This document shows positions 53,763-62,848 of a DNA stretch of 64,000 bases, in pieces (position 1 is the first letter of the stretch; each line of letters begins with the position of its first letter). The position numbers were made by a program, and so were the translations under genes. The notes under the pieces were generated by a model. That model searched no databases. It was not told where the DNA came from and saw only the letters and a program-made list of their open reading frames with translations. Source of the DNA: Paenibacillus sp. OK003 (GTDB taxonomy: Bacteria > Bacillota > Bacilli > Paenibacillales > Paenibacillaceae); assembly GCF_900109515.1 (NCBI RefSeq), contig NZ_FOBD01000002.1:248001-312000 (forward strand). Reading direction: 5' to 3'.

Positions 53763-54659
53763 ATGATGTATCCCTTTGGAAAAGGTAAGGCTCGGCTTGT
53801 TCCTTATCTCTATTTGAGCATTCCGTTGCTGCTGTACATGGTGTTTGGTTTCGGGCCATCGATCGTAACAGTGCTGTTTTCGTTCACGGATGCAACTGGT
53901 GTTCGGGGTCAGGAATGGAACTTTATCGGCTTTGAAAATTATAAAACATTCTTTGGTGCATCCAATGCCGGAGATCGGCTGGATGCTATTGGGCGATCCT
54001 TGTATTTTGCATTTGCTGTGGTGGTCATCCAAAATGCGGTTGGTTTGTTCATGGCGATCTTAATCAACAAGAAGCTTAGAGGCGACAAATTGTACCGTGC
54101 GGTATTCTTTCTGCCGGTTGTATTGGGGGTTACGGTGTCCGGACTGATCTGGCAACTCGTAGCGAATCCGCTGGGTGGACCAGCCCAGTCGCTTCTGAAT
54201 TTGTTTGGCACCAGCTCCAACTTTTTTGGTGATTATAATATCGCCTTTGAACTGATTATTTTCGTTCAGATCTGGATGTACATGGGTTATTCCATGACGA
54301 TCTTTCTTGCAGGTCTGCAATCCATTCCAAGCGATCTGTACGAGGCGGGTTACATGGATGGTGCTTCGGGATGGAAAGCCTTTACCAACATTACATTCCC
54401 GATGATTGCCCCTTCATTTACGGTCAACATGCTGTTGTCCATTATTGGAGCTTTGCAAACTTTTGACATTATCTATGTACTTACGGGTGGCAAGTTTAAT
54501 ACAACGACGCTTGCGTTTGATGTATACGCTACGGCGTTTGGCAGCGGAACGGCTGATTACGGTTTGGCTTCTGCTGTCGCCATGATTCAGTTCCTCTTTG
54601 TATTTACGATATCCATGATTGCGCTGTTCTATCTTCGCAGAAGAGAGGTGGAAGTGTAA
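53763..54659 (+). CDS. Sugar ABC transporter permease, MalF/UgpA type
   Basis: About 298 residues with six hydrophobic segments. The EAA loop is DLYEAGYMDGASGWKAFTNITFPMI, and DIIYVLTGGKFNTTTLAFDVYA follows. ATG 53763 is preceded by AAAGGTGTGAGG; the frame continues upstream to 53730 with other ATGs. It ends in TAATG with the next permease. Confidence 0.93.
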   Translation: MMYPFGKGKARLVPYLYLSIPLLLYMVFGFGPSIVTVLFSFTDATGVRGQEWNFIGFENYKTFFGASNAGDRLDAIGRSLYFAFAVVVIQNAVGLFMAILINKKLRGDKLYRAVFFLPVVLGVTVSGLIWQLVANPLGGPAQSLLNLFGTSSNFFGDYNIAFELIIFVQIWMYMGYSMTIFLAGLQSIPSDLYEAGYMDGASGWKAFTNITFPMIAPSFTVNMLLSIIGALQTFDIIYVLTGGKFNTTTLAFDVYATAFGSGTADYGLASAVAMIQFLFVFTISMIALFYLRRREVEV

Positions 54660-55477
54660 TGAAGCAGAGCCAAACGTCGAGAATGGTTAGCTACGTCATC
54701 GTCCTGCTTATGCTTGCGTTGTACGTTTTCCCGCTGTTCTATCTGTTCAATGTATCGATGAAGACGCAGACGGAATATTTGCTTGATCCTGTAGCGATGG
54801 CCGAAGGAATCCGACTTGAGAACTTTTCCGAGGCATGGAATAAAGGGAATTTCTCTCAGTATATGTGGAACAGCGTGCTCTATACAGGGATGTCCACCCT
54901 TCTGACATTAATGTTGTCCATCTTTGCCGCATTTCCGCTCGCACGCCGATACGTGAAGTTCAGCACACTTATATATATTTTCTTTTTGATCTCCATGTAT
55001 CTTCCTAACCCGCTCATTCCGCAGTTTTCCCTGATCAACAATCTGGGTCTCTACAACACGCAGTTGGGGTATATTTTGCTGAAGACGACAGGGACGGGGA
55101 TCGCCTTTTTGATGTTTGTGGGTTATATCAAATCCGTATCGCGTGAGCTGGATGAGGCTGCGGCCATGGACGGGTGTGGATATACACGTTATCTGTTCAC
55201 GATCCTTGTTCCGTTAATGAAGCCAATCCTGGCAACAGGCATTATTCTCACCGCGATTGGTGTATGGAACGATATTATCGGGCCGACTATTTATTTATCT
55301 GATCCGAGTTATCAGCCGGTAACTAAAGGACTCTTCACATTTTATGGACAATACATGAATAACTGGCCGCTGCTCGCCTGCGGCATTCTGATTGTTACCT
55401 TGCCGCTGGTTGTCCTGTACGTTGCTCTGCAACGGTTCATTGTGGGAGGTGCCATGGCCGGGGCTATTAAATCTTAA
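54659..55477 (+). CDS. Sugar ABC transporter permease, MalG/UgpE type
   Basis: 272 residues, coupled to the preceding permease by one shared base. EAA loop ELDEAAAMDGCGYTRYLFTILVPLM, and C-terminus RFIVGGAMAGAIKS. It completes the three-gene operon 52291-55477; a strong terminator lies 104 bp on. The ATPase is expected elsewhere. Confidence 0.94.
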   Translation: MKQSQTSRMVSYVIVLLMLALYVFPLFYLFNVSMKTQTEYLLDPVAMAEGIRLENFSEAWNKGNFSQYMWNSVLYTGMSTLLTLMLSIFAAFPLARRYVKFSTLIYIFFLISMYLPNPLIPQFSLINNLGLYNTQLGYILLKTTGTGIAFLMFVGYIKSVSRELDEAAAMDGCGYTRYLFTILVPLMKPILATGIILTAIGVWNDIIGPTIYLSDPSYQPVTKGLFTFYGQYMNNWPLLACGILIVTLPLVVLYVALQRFIVGGAMAGAIKS

Positions 55478-55580
55478 ATTCTGGTGCAGAGCTAATAGGG
55501 ACTGCTGCGCGAGCAGTCATTGCTCGTTCGCCTGACTGGGTAGGCCAGCGTGTGGAGTGATACACATGAGTTAAAACCGA

Positions 55581-55630
55581 AAGCAAAGAAGCAGCCCTCA
55601 TCTGAGTGAGGGCTGCTTCTTTGCTTGTTT
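55581..55630. terminator. Very strong symmetric terminator
   Basis: AAGCAAAGAAGCAGCCCTCA pairs over its full 20 bases with the sequence at 55606-55625, around a 5-base loop. T-rich and A-rich flanks let it serve both the sugar operon and the convergent tagO-like gene. Confidence 0.95.
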
Positions 55631-55638
55631 TTATTATT

Positions 55639-56598
55639 TTACAGCTCCACCAGCATCAGAATGATGGAGGACAGACAGAGGCAGGTGCTGACGAGGTATA
55701 GCACACCGACCACCTGATTTTGATTCAGACCAGCACGCAATAGTCGATAATGAGCCTGACTCGCATCGGCTTGGTAGATCGCTTTGCCTTGAATGAAGCG
55801 TTTGATGACCACAAAAATGTTGTCGAAGATCGGCACACCGAGCGCCAGAATCGGGATGAAAATAGACAACATGGTCGCTTGTTTGAAAGCACCATCCAGG
55901 GCGATGACCGCCAGGATGAAGCCGAGAAACGTCGCTCCTGCGTCGCCCATGAACACCTTGGCGGGTGCTTTGTTAAATTTCAGATAACCAAGCGTAACGC
56001 CCACCAGCGTAATCGCCATCAGTGCAGAGTCAGTTTGGCCTTTGGTCATGGCAACGATGAACAAGGTAATGGCTGAGATGGCGGACAAGCCACCTGCCAG
56101 TCCATCCATGCCGTCCGAGAAGTTGATGACGGTAGTTACCCCGAAGATCCACAGGATCGTCAAAATGAATTGCAGCCAGATCGGAAGCATAATGTATTCG
56201 GAATTGAAGGGATTCACGAACCCGGTGAACGCAATACCGGAAGCGAATACGAGCACTGCGGCAGAGACCTGTACGAGCATCTTGGGCAGGGCAGGGAAGT
56301 CTTTGCCTTTCGTTTTGTACCAGTCATCGACTGTACCAATCGTTAACAGAAGCATTCCGCCAGCGACCAGGGCCGCCGTTTCCCATGAAATTTCTTTCGT
56401 AAGAACAATGTATGTCAGGAAGAATCCAGTAAATATCGCGTAACTCGCCGTCAGTGGAATGGGCTGCCTGTGCAGCTTACGCTCCACATCTTCTCGGGGC
56501 TTGTCCACAAAATCGAGCCGATGTGCCAGTCGACCAAGCGGCGGAATAAGCAGAACCACGACAGCAAAAGACAGCATAAAAGCCAGTATGTATACCAT
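55639..56598 (-). CDS. Undecaprenyl-phosphate GlcNAc-1-phosphate transferase (TagO/WecA-like)
   Basis: Membrane enzyme that starts wall teichoic acid or other glycan synthesis on the lipid carrier. 319 residues, about ten membrane segments. Catalytic landmarks: DDWYKTKG (DD pair), NFSDGMDGLAGG, MGDAGATFLGF and the HYRLLR cytoplasmic motif, all in MraY/WecA order. Start ATG 56598 has only a weak ribosome site; the frame is open to 56673. Stands alone between other units. Confidence 0.9.
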   Translation of the reverse strand: MVYILAFMLSFAVVVLLIPPLGRLAHRLDFVDKPREDVERKLHRQPIPLTASYAIFTGFFLTYIVLTKEISWETAALVAGGMLLLTIGTVDDWYKTKGKDFPALPKMLVQVSAAVLVFASGIAFTGFVNPFNSEYIMLPIWLQFILTILWIFGVTTVINFSDGMDGLAGGLSAISAITLFIVAMTKGQTDSALMAITLVGVTLGYLKFNKAPAKVFMGDAGATFLGFILAVIALDGAFKQATMLSIFIPILALGVPIFDNIFVVIKRFIQGKAIYQADASQAHYRLLRAGLNQNQVVGVLYLVSTCLCLSSIILMLVEL

Positions 56599-56721
56599 AA
56601 CTTCGCTTGATTCACTCCTATCTACCAATTTCCCCCTATTATACGAGCTAAACAGGAAATCTGTCGATGTCATTATTGTAACCTAAGCTTGATTTAAACT
56701 TGTACGAGAGCCGAATGTAGC

Positions 56722-57537
56722 TTAGAGTTTCTGGGGCAGATAGGAGCCAAAGATGGAAATTGCCGCATCTGCGCTATAACCGTCATCTCCCTGCCAGGTT
56801 GCGGCAAAGTGGAAGTCGCTGTACCCGCCTCTGCTTTTTCGTGGCGTATCCTGCGGAATAAGCAGACCGGATGCACCCCAGATTTCGAGGATCGCGTCGC
56901 GTTCCTGTTTGCTCGAAGGAAACAAACCTTTCCAGCGTTTTTCCAACCCGCGTGCGCTGTCATGAGGCTCGCAGGTCTGCGCTGTTTCAAGCATGCTCAC
57001 AAGTATAGCGATGTCTGGATCAGTCACTTCATAGGTGGCTTCCTTGCTGGCCAACAGTAGTTCCAGATCCATCAGGCAGTATAACAGGTTATTATGGCGA
57101 ACCCCGCCCCATTTCACCCGTTCAAAGTTCAATACGTTCAGGTCGACGTCTGTGTACGTCTTGTCCGATTGCAGGCGCAGGAAGTTGCAATCCCCGCAGG
57201 AGCTGGTGTTGGCATGCAGTGCACGTCGTTCCTCGTAGGTATGCAAAGGCAGTTTCGATGTTAAAGCCCAGCTGGAAAGGGCGCTGCGCAGATAACCTTT
57301 TTTGGTAGACAAACTGTGTAAAAATGCCGATACTACCCGTTGCTTGATGGTGTTGTCCTGATGAATTTCATGCAAACGTGCGACGATCTCATCATGGGTA
57401 ATGGTCAGCGGATCGAACATAAGACCTTTGCTTTTGGCATACTCAAAGTCATCCCCCGAGAAGGGAGCAGATATGGTTTTCCAGCCGCCGCTTCCCCAGA
57501 AGGTGCCTAGCAGAATTTTTGCCGCTTTCTTATCCAA
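56722..57537 (-). CDS. Conserved-looking protein of unknown function
   Basis: 271 residues, soluble, no signal peptide. The best start is TTG 57537, eight bases after AAAGGAGG; the frame is open to 57588. It begins LDKKAAKILLGTFWGSGGWK and has one close Cys pair, SSCGDCNFLRLQ, near residue 130. I recognise no family and no catalytic motif. The next gene upstream on the strand is ArsR-like, 63 bp away, and the two may share a transcript. Confidence 0.75.
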   Translation of the reverse strand: MDKKAAKILLGTFWGSGGWKTISAPFSGDDFEYAKSKGLMFDPLTITHDEIVARLHEIHQDNTIKQRVVSAFLHSLSTKKGYLRSALSSWALTSKLPLHTYEERRALHANTSSCGDCNFLRLQSDKTYTDVDLNVLNFERVKWGGVRHNNLLYCLMDLELLLASKEATYEVTDPDIAILVSMLETAQTCEPHDSARGLEKRWKGLFPSSKQERDAILEIWGASGLLIPQDTPRKSRGGYSDFHFAATWQGDDGYSADAAISIFGSYLPQKL

Positions 57538-57600
57538 GAAATCAACCTCCTTTATACAATCCATAAGATGATGTGTCGCATGATTCAAGCATCGTTTTCC

Positions 57601-58008
57601 TTAATGTACATATTCCTCGGTTGTATTCAGAATCAGTTCAACAAGACCGGGAAAACGGGAGTTCAAGTCTTCCTTTCTCAGAGAATAGAAGTGCTGTTTA
57701 CCTTCAATGCGAGGCCGGATAAGGCCTGCTTCACGCAAGATTTTGATGTGATGAGACAACGTTGATTTGGAAATATGGTCTACTTCGAAGGCGGAACAGT
57801 TTTTCTCGCCAGAGCTGGCCAGACAGTGTGCAATTTTCATCCGTACCGGATCACCGAGTGCGTTGCAGACCATGGTCAGATTCAATTCCGAAGCCATAGG
57901 TATCGTTGGAGTTTTCATATCTATGACGGTAGCATATTCGACGATCTCTTTCAATGTTTGAATTTTTTCGAACTGAGGGTTGTTATTGTGACCGAAAGTG
58001 TGGTACAT
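57601..58008 (-). CDS. ArsR-family regulator
   Basis: Up to 135 residues. The ArsR winged helix is clear (VCNALGDPVRMKIAHCLASSGEKNCSAFEVDHISKSTLSHHIKILREAGLIRPRIEGKQHFYSLR). Start is uncertain: ATG 58008 has a weak ribosome site and makes one copy of the 21-bp repeat (57956-57976) coding; an internal ATG near 57918 would leave that repeat upstream. It is divergent from a SnoaL-like gene, which it probably controls. Confidence 0.86.
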   Translation of the reverse strand: MYHTFGHNNNPQFEKIQTLKEIVEYATVIDMKTPTIPMASELNLTMVCNALGDPVRMKIAHCLASSGEKNCSAFEVDHISKSTLSHHIKILREAGLIRPRIEGKQHFYSLRKEDLNSRFPGLVELILNTTEEYVH

Positions 58009-58042
58009 TTTATCTCAGTTAGTTTGATATTTTTCGAACTGA
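57956..58042. promoter_or_regulatory. Duplicated 21-bp operator between ArsR-like and SnoaL-like genes
   Basis: Two direct copies of GTTTGA-NN-TTTTTCGAACTGA, at 57956-57976 and 58022-58042, differ at only two positions and are 66 bp apart. Each contains an inverted repeat (GTTTGA...TCGAAC). The placement on both sides of the divergent starts fits binding by the ArsR-like protein. Confidence 0.75.
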
Positions 58043-58079
58043 AATCCAAATCGGCTTATACATCTCAGGAGGAATACCT

Positions 58080-58454
58080 ATGCTTACCTTGTTAAACAAC
58101 TATTTCCGTTTATTTGACGCTTCCCGTACAGACGAACGTGCGATGCAGGATCTGTTGTCCCTATTTACACCGGATGCAGAGATTGTGCTGAACGGCACCA
58201 GCAGAGCAGGATTCGATGGATTTATGAAGGCTTTCTATGAATACAATAGCGATGTGAAACACATGTGGGACGAGTGGAAGCTTCAGCCGGACGGCAGCTA
58301 TCAAACGAACTGGGCGGTATGCGGACAAGCGGCGGACGGAACGGTATATGCCAAAACAGGCATCGATATCGCTCGTGTGAATGAGGCGGGACAGATTGTA
58401 TATTTGGAAAATGTGCAGTCCGACAAGGATGCATTCAGCAAATATAACCAGTAA
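58080..58454 (+). CDS. SnoaL/NTF2-like small protein
   Basis: 124 residues. Begins LLNNYFRLFDASRTDERAMQDLLSLFTPDAEIVLNG, the opening helix and beta entry of the NTF2-like fold, and ends in strands (GTVYAKTGIDIARVNEAGQIVYLENV). CAGGAGG precedes the ATG. Such proteins are often small-molecule isomerases or hydrolases, but no catalytic residue can be assigned. Divergent from the ArsR-like gene. Confidence 0.82.
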   Translation: MLTLLNNYFRLFDASRTDERAMQDLLSLFTPDAEIVLNGTSRAGFDGFMKAFYEYNSDVKHMWDEWKLQPDGSYQTNWAVCGQAADGTVYAKTGIDIARVNEAGQIVYLENVQSDKDAFSKYNQ

Positions 58455-58482
58455 TTCTCAGCAACCTGTAGATAACCTATAT

Positions 58483-58515
58483 AACTCCACGGTAGCTTCA
58501 TGCTGTGGAGTTTTG
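58483..58515 (+). terminator. Rho-independent terminator
   Basis: AACTCCAC pairs with GTGGAGTT around a 14-base loop, followed by TTGTT. Ends the SnoaL-like transcript. Confidence 0.75.
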
Positions 58516-58668
58516 TTATGCCAATATATAAATTAATCATTGTTTTTATTGAGCATGCTGATTGCCACTATTTTGCTTAATATCTCATCAGCACGTTATT
58601 AAGTGTGGAGGAATTGGAGGAGTAACGTGGATCATTCTTATTATATTTTGTGAAAAAAAGCCTGCATG

Positions 58669-58703
58669 AAAAAGGCCCTCCCCCATTGCACTGGGAGACG
58701 GCC
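58669..58703 (-). terminator. Minus-strand terminator
   Basis: On the minus strand GGCCGTCTCCCA pairs with TGGGGGAGGGCC around GTGCAA, then TTTTT. It lies 430 bp after the gluconokinase stop with no gene in between, so the gluconokinase mRNA may carry a long 3' tail spanning the repeats at 58805-59099. Confidence 0.8.
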
Positions 58704-58804
58704 CTCATGAATATGTATCAGACGGGTCATCGGATGTCGTATGGTATTACGAACCGGGCACGGCCCCCAGCGGCCATCCTAGCATGGATAGGGTGAACGG
58801 CTAC

Positions 58805-59001
58805 TTTCAACGAACCTCACACACGCTATTGGAGGGTATTCGGCTTAATTAAATGTTTAACGAATCTCAGGCAAGCTAATGCCCTGTATTTTCAATTTAT
58901 AGGCAGATATATGCTGCGATCAGCCGACATAAGGTGGCTGAAGTTCGTTAGAATACTAAACCAAGCTTTATATCTCTAATAAGATGCGCACGGTTCGTTA
59001 G
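58805..59001. repeat. Copies of a dispersed intergenic repeat (region B)
   Basis: Two direct units: TTTCAACGAACCTCAC-ac-ACGCTATT at 58805-58830 and TTTAACGAATCTCAGG-ca-AGCTAAT at 58856-58880. Partial inverted units (AAGTTCGTTAGA at 58941, GGTTCGTTAGCG near 58991). Same consensus as region A. Together with the terminators and the 9-bp repeat, these fill the gene-free 58455-59135. Confidence 0.75.
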
Positions 59002-59036
59002 CGTATGGCGTTTGGCAGCAGGAAGGCGTAGCCTGT

Positions 59037-59099
59037 GATGAACTCGATGAACTCGATGAACTCGATGAACTCGATGAACTCGATGAACTCGATGAACTC
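59037..59099. repeat. 9-bp tandem repeat, seven perfect units
   Basis: GATGAACTC is repeated seven times without change. It is 36 bp after the gluconokinase stop (on the minus-strand sense, GAGTTCATC). Perfect units suggest recent slippage. Confidence 0.97.
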
Positions 59100-59135
59100 G
59101 CCTACTTGCCTATCGACTAACCCACCCAATTCCAC

Positions 59136-60686
59136 TCATTTCTGCATCGTTTTATTCTGAAGAGCAGCGATATCGGCATACTCTTCTTCAAATTTGCGGG
59201 AGATGCGGATGAAGATCGGCAGCAGTTCGCGATAGATGCGAACGCTATCCGGGTCTGGCTGATGGCGATGAGTCGATCCAATCATGCCTGAAACTGCGCT
59301 GAGGCAATCGATGCGCCCAAGGGCGTAAAGCCCCAACACAGCTGCCCCGAGGCAGGAGCTCTCGATACTTTCGGGAATGATCACATCCTGATCGAAGATA
59401 TCCGCCATCATCTGTCGCCATAACTCCGAGCGGGCGAAGCCGCCTGTCGCCTGGATTTTTTTCGGACGACCGATCTTTTCTTCAATCGCGAGCATGACCG
59501 TGTACAGGTTGAACAATACACCTTCGAGCGCAGCGCGAATCATATGTTCTTTCTTATGATGCAGCGTCAGGCCGAAAAACGAGCCACGTGCGTTCGGATT
59601 CCAGAGCGGAGCCCGCTCACCTGTCATGTACGGATGGAACAAGAGACCTTCCGAACCCGGAGGTACATTTTCCGCAACACGAGTGAGCACTTCATATGGA
59701 TCAATTCCAAGTCTTTTCGCCGTCTCGACCTCGGAAGCCGCAAACTCGTCCCGAATCCAACGGAATATCACCCCGCCATTGTTGACTGGACCGCCAATCA
59801 CCCACGCATCCTCAGTGAGCGCATAACAGAAGAAACGCCCTTTCGGATCAGTGACTGGCTTGTCCACGACGGTACGAATCGCTCCGCTGGTACCGATAGT
59901 AACGGCCACGACGCCTGGATCAATGGCGTTTACGCCCAGATTGGAGAGCACGCCGTCACTTGCCCCGATGACAAATGGCGTCGAATCCGCAATACCCATC
60001 TCCTTGGCATACTCAGGATTCATGCCTTTCTTGAGTACATGTGTCGTCGGCACGAGGCGGGACAGATGATCCGGAGTGATGCCTGCGACATGGAGAGCTT
60101 CCTCGTCCCAGTCTAGCTTTTCGAGATTCATCATTCCGGTAGCTGAGGCCATGGAATGGTCAATCACATACTCGGAGAACAATTTATAAAATACGTATTC
60201 TTTCATTGAAATAAATTTGTGCGTCTGTTTGAACAGTTCGGGTTGATCTCTGGTTAGCCACATGATTTTGGTCAGAGGTGACATCGGATGAATCGGCGTA
60301 CCGGTTCTCAAATAGATTTCGTGACCGTTCATTTCGGTTTTGAGTGCTTCCGTCCACTCGGCACTGCGATTATCTGCCCAAGTCATGGCCCGCATCAGCG
60401 GTTTGCCGTGTTGATCGACAGGCAGAATGCTGTGCATGGCTGAACTGAACGATACAAACAGGATTTCATCCGGTTGGATGCCCGCTTTGGAGGTCGCTTG
60501 TTTAACTGATTCTACTACGGCTTTGAAAATATCTTCTGCATCCTGCTCTGCAATCGCAGGAGTAGGGGTATACAGCGGGTAATCGGCACTGCCTTGAGCC
60601 ACAATGGTTCCGTTCTCTTCAAACAGGACGGCCTTGGTGGAGGTAGTGCCGATATCTACGCCGATCATATAGGGTGAAGAAGCCAT
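59136..60686 (-). CDS. gntK: Gluconokinase (FGGY family)
   Basis: Phosphorylates gluconate to 6-phosphogluconate. 516 residues with both FGGY domains: ATP/phosphate entry MIGVDIGTTSTKAVLF, FVSFSSAMHSILPVD, TWADNRSAEW, RTGTPIHPMSPLTKIMWL (close to Bacillus GntK), TIGTSGAIRTV and the domain-2 motif FHPYMTGERAPLWNPNARGSFFGL. ATG follows GAGGG. It lies downstream of a broken sugar ABC operon; no gntR-type regulator is adjacent. Xylulokinase is less likely. Confidence 0.9.
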   Translation of the reverse strand: MASSPYMIGVDIGTTSTKAVLFEENGTIVAQGSADYPLYTPTPAIAEQDAEDIFKAVVESVKQATSKAGIQPDEILFVSFSSAMHSILPVDQHGKPLMRAMTWADNRSAEWTEALKTEMNGHEIYLRTGTPIHPMSPLTKIMWLTRDQPELFKQTHKFISMKEYVFYKLFSEYVIDHSMASATGMMNLEKLDWDEEALHVAGITPDHLSRLVPTTHVLKKGMNPEYAKEMGIADSTPFVIGASDGVLSNLGVNAIDPGVVAVTIGTSGAIRTVVDKPVTDPKGRFFCYALTEDAWVIGGPVNNGGVIFRWIRDEFAASEVETAKRLGIDPYEVLTRVAENVPPGSEGLLFHPYMTGERAPLWNPNARGSFFGLTLHHKKEHMIRAALEGVLFNLYTVMLAIEEKIGRPKKIQATGGFARSELWRQMMADIFDQDVIIPESIESSCLGAAVLGLYALGRIDCLSAVSGMIGSTHRHQPDPDSVRIYRELLPIFIRISRKFEEEYADIAALQNKTMQK

Positions 60687-60728
60687 TTTGTCATCCCTCT
60701 TTCTTGAATATATAAGTGAAATGAATGC

Positions 60729-60743
60729 TGTTACACGTTAACA
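60729..60743. promoter_or_regulatory. Operator-like palindrome before gntK
   Basis: TGTTACACGTTAACA has perfect 5-base arms (TGTTA/TAACA) and a CACGT centre, 43 bp before the gntK start. It resembles LacI-family or CcpA-type sites in style but fits no exact consensus. Confidence 0.4.
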
Positions 60744-60848
60744 TTCCGGGTACAGAAAGCCTTCCGATCGCCGTTATCCCCAAATTTCTTTGATCCCTCT
60801 TCAAAGGGAGAAATTTGGTTATAAATGCGAAGCATATGCTTCCGAAGT

Positions 60849-60870
60849 AGCTTTCCTCTGGAAAGCTTTT
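60849..60870. terminator. Hairpin between ABC pseudogenes and gntK
   Basis: AGCTTTCC-TCT-GGAAAGCT with a short T run (plus) or A/T-rich flank (minus). A longer imperfect hairpin around CCAAATTTCT / AGAAATTTGG lies at about 60779-60819. These are the only structures in the 60687-61007 gap apart from the palindrome at 60729. Confidence 0.45.
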
Positions 60871-61007
60871 AACTTCATTTCTTCAGGCCTTTTCTGTCCC
60901 CTCTGCCCACGTGGCGCTATTCATCCAACTTATATGGCAGCTGGTATTTATCTATAGATAAGAATATCAGACTTGAGGGATGGATCAAAATACACTATAA
61001 GCCAGAT

Positions 61008-61831
61008 CTAATCCTTTACAGCTCCTGCGGCAATATCGGAGATAAACTGGCGGCTGATGAACAGGAACATCACGATCAACGGAATAACAGCCAGCAATGT
61101 ACCCGCGATAACCATCGCGTAGTCCGTATTGTACAGTCCGTTTAATTGAGACAGCGCAATCTGCAGCGTATACTTTCGCGCATCCGTCAGAACGATCAGG
61201 GGCCAGAGATAATCATTCCATACGCCAATAAACGTGAACGCACCGAGAAAAGCAAACGCAGGCCGCAGAATGGGCAACGCTACGTTCCAATAGAGCCGAA
61301 AAATATTACAGCCATCGATTCGTCCGGCATCCAGCAGGTCATTCGGTATGGACTCCGTGGCATATTGGCGAATCCAGAAGATGCCGAAGGCGTTCACCAT
61401 GCCCGGAATAATGAGAGCTTTGAAGGAACCGACCCATCCGAACGTCGCCATGAGCACGAAGGAAGGGACCAGCGACAGCTGGGAAGGCACCATCATGGTG
61501 GCGAGCAGCAGGACGAAGAGCCATTTTTTACCCGGGAATTCAAACTTCGCAAAAACCCTGCCAGTGAGTCAAAAAACAGCACCAGTACCGTCACCAAGCC
61601 CGACACAAACAACGTATTCATGAATGCGCCCCAGAAGTCAATCTGCTGAAGCACCCCACTGATATTGTTCCACAGTTCGCCCCCGAACCAGAGCTGAGGC
61701 GGGAATTTATAGATGTCGGACGTCGTCCGGGTAGACATGACAATCAGCCAATAGAACGGGAACATGGAAATGAGCATGCCCCCGATAAGACCGATATACA
61801 ACACCAGCGATTTGAGAGATTTGGACGTCAT
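61008..61831 (-). pseudogene. Sugar ABC permease (MalG/UgpE type), frameshifted
   Basis: The N-terminal part (MTSKSLKSLVLYIGLIGGMLISMFPFYWLIVMSTR to VLFFDSLAGF) and the C-terminal part (AKFEFPGKKWLF in the other frame, then ATMMVPSQLSLVPSFVLMATFGWVG to ISDIAAGAVKD) together make a normal permease of about 275 residues. They are separated by a frameshift at the five-A run 61551-61555 on the plus strand. The EAA loop (NDLLDAGRIDGCNIFRLYWNVALPI) is intact in the second part. Either a real lesion or a homopolymer read error. Confidence 0.85.
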
Positions 61832-61852
61832 GAGCGCTCCCCCCTTGTCACA

Positions 61853-62803
61853 TCAGGATGACTTGCCTTGAACAAGCTTCCAGTTCACAATCGAGAACAG
61901 GGCGATAATGAGGAACATGCCCCAACCAACCGCAGCACCGTAACCAAAATAGTTGTTTATGAACGATTCGCGGTAAAGGTACAATACAATCGTCATCCCG
62001 GCTGCACCTGCGCCGCCATCGTTACCCATGAGAATTTGTGGCTCGGTGAATAGCTGCATGCCGCCAATCGTTGATGTGATCACAGTGAACAGAATGACGG
62101 GACGCAGCATCGGAATCGTAATTCGGAAAAAAGACTGTATCCCGGATGCGCCGTCAATCTTGGCTGCCTCGTACAATGTCTGCGGGATGCTCTGAAGTCC
62201 GGCTAGATAGATGACTGCGTTGTATCCTGTCCAGCGCCAGACTACCATGGAGGATATCGCTACTTTGATGCCCTACGGTGCATTCAGCCATTCCACCACG
62301 GGAAGTCCGACGGACTGTAGCAGATAGTTGAGGAAGCCATAGTTGTTGGCAAACAGGGCACCGAAGATAATGGCCACGGCCACGATGGACGTCACGTTCG
62401 GCAGGAAATACCCCACCCGAAACAGCGTACGGAACTTCACAAAAGGTGCATGCAGCAGAAACGCAATGATCAGGGCATAGAACAGCATGGGGATAGTGGA
62501 ATAAATCCAGATCATGAACGTGTTGCCCACCGCTTGCCAGAATTCAGCATCAGTCAGCATATATTTAAAGTTGTTTAATCCGTTATAGGTCATCACACCA
62601 ATGCCATCCCATTTGTGGAAGGCCAGATATAAGGAAAAACCGATCGGAAACAGTCCAAACACGGCAAACAGAATGTAAAACGGAGAGATCGCCACATAGA
62701 GTGCACGATGTTCCCACATCCGGGACAAGAGTGATTTCTGCCGATCCAGATCCGGACTTACCTTCCCCGGATCCGGAGTGAGGCGAGGTTCGGTTACAGC
62801 CAT
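61853..62803 (-). pseudogene. Sugar ABC permease (MalF/UgpA type), in-frame TAG
   Basis: The frame runs from ATG 62803 (behind AAAGGAGG) through VVEWLNAP, hits TAG at 62275-62273, and continues in the same frame as GIKVAISSMVVWRWTGYNAVIYLAGL with the EAA loop YEAAKIDGASGIQSFFRITIPML, to the true end at 61853. Length and all landmarks are normal apart from the stop codon. A single base change would restore the gene, so it is a nonsense mutation or an error. Confidence 0.87.
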
Positions 62804-62848
62804 ATGAATTCCTCCTTTGCGGATTGCCATCTCAGTAGAGTGTCTGAA

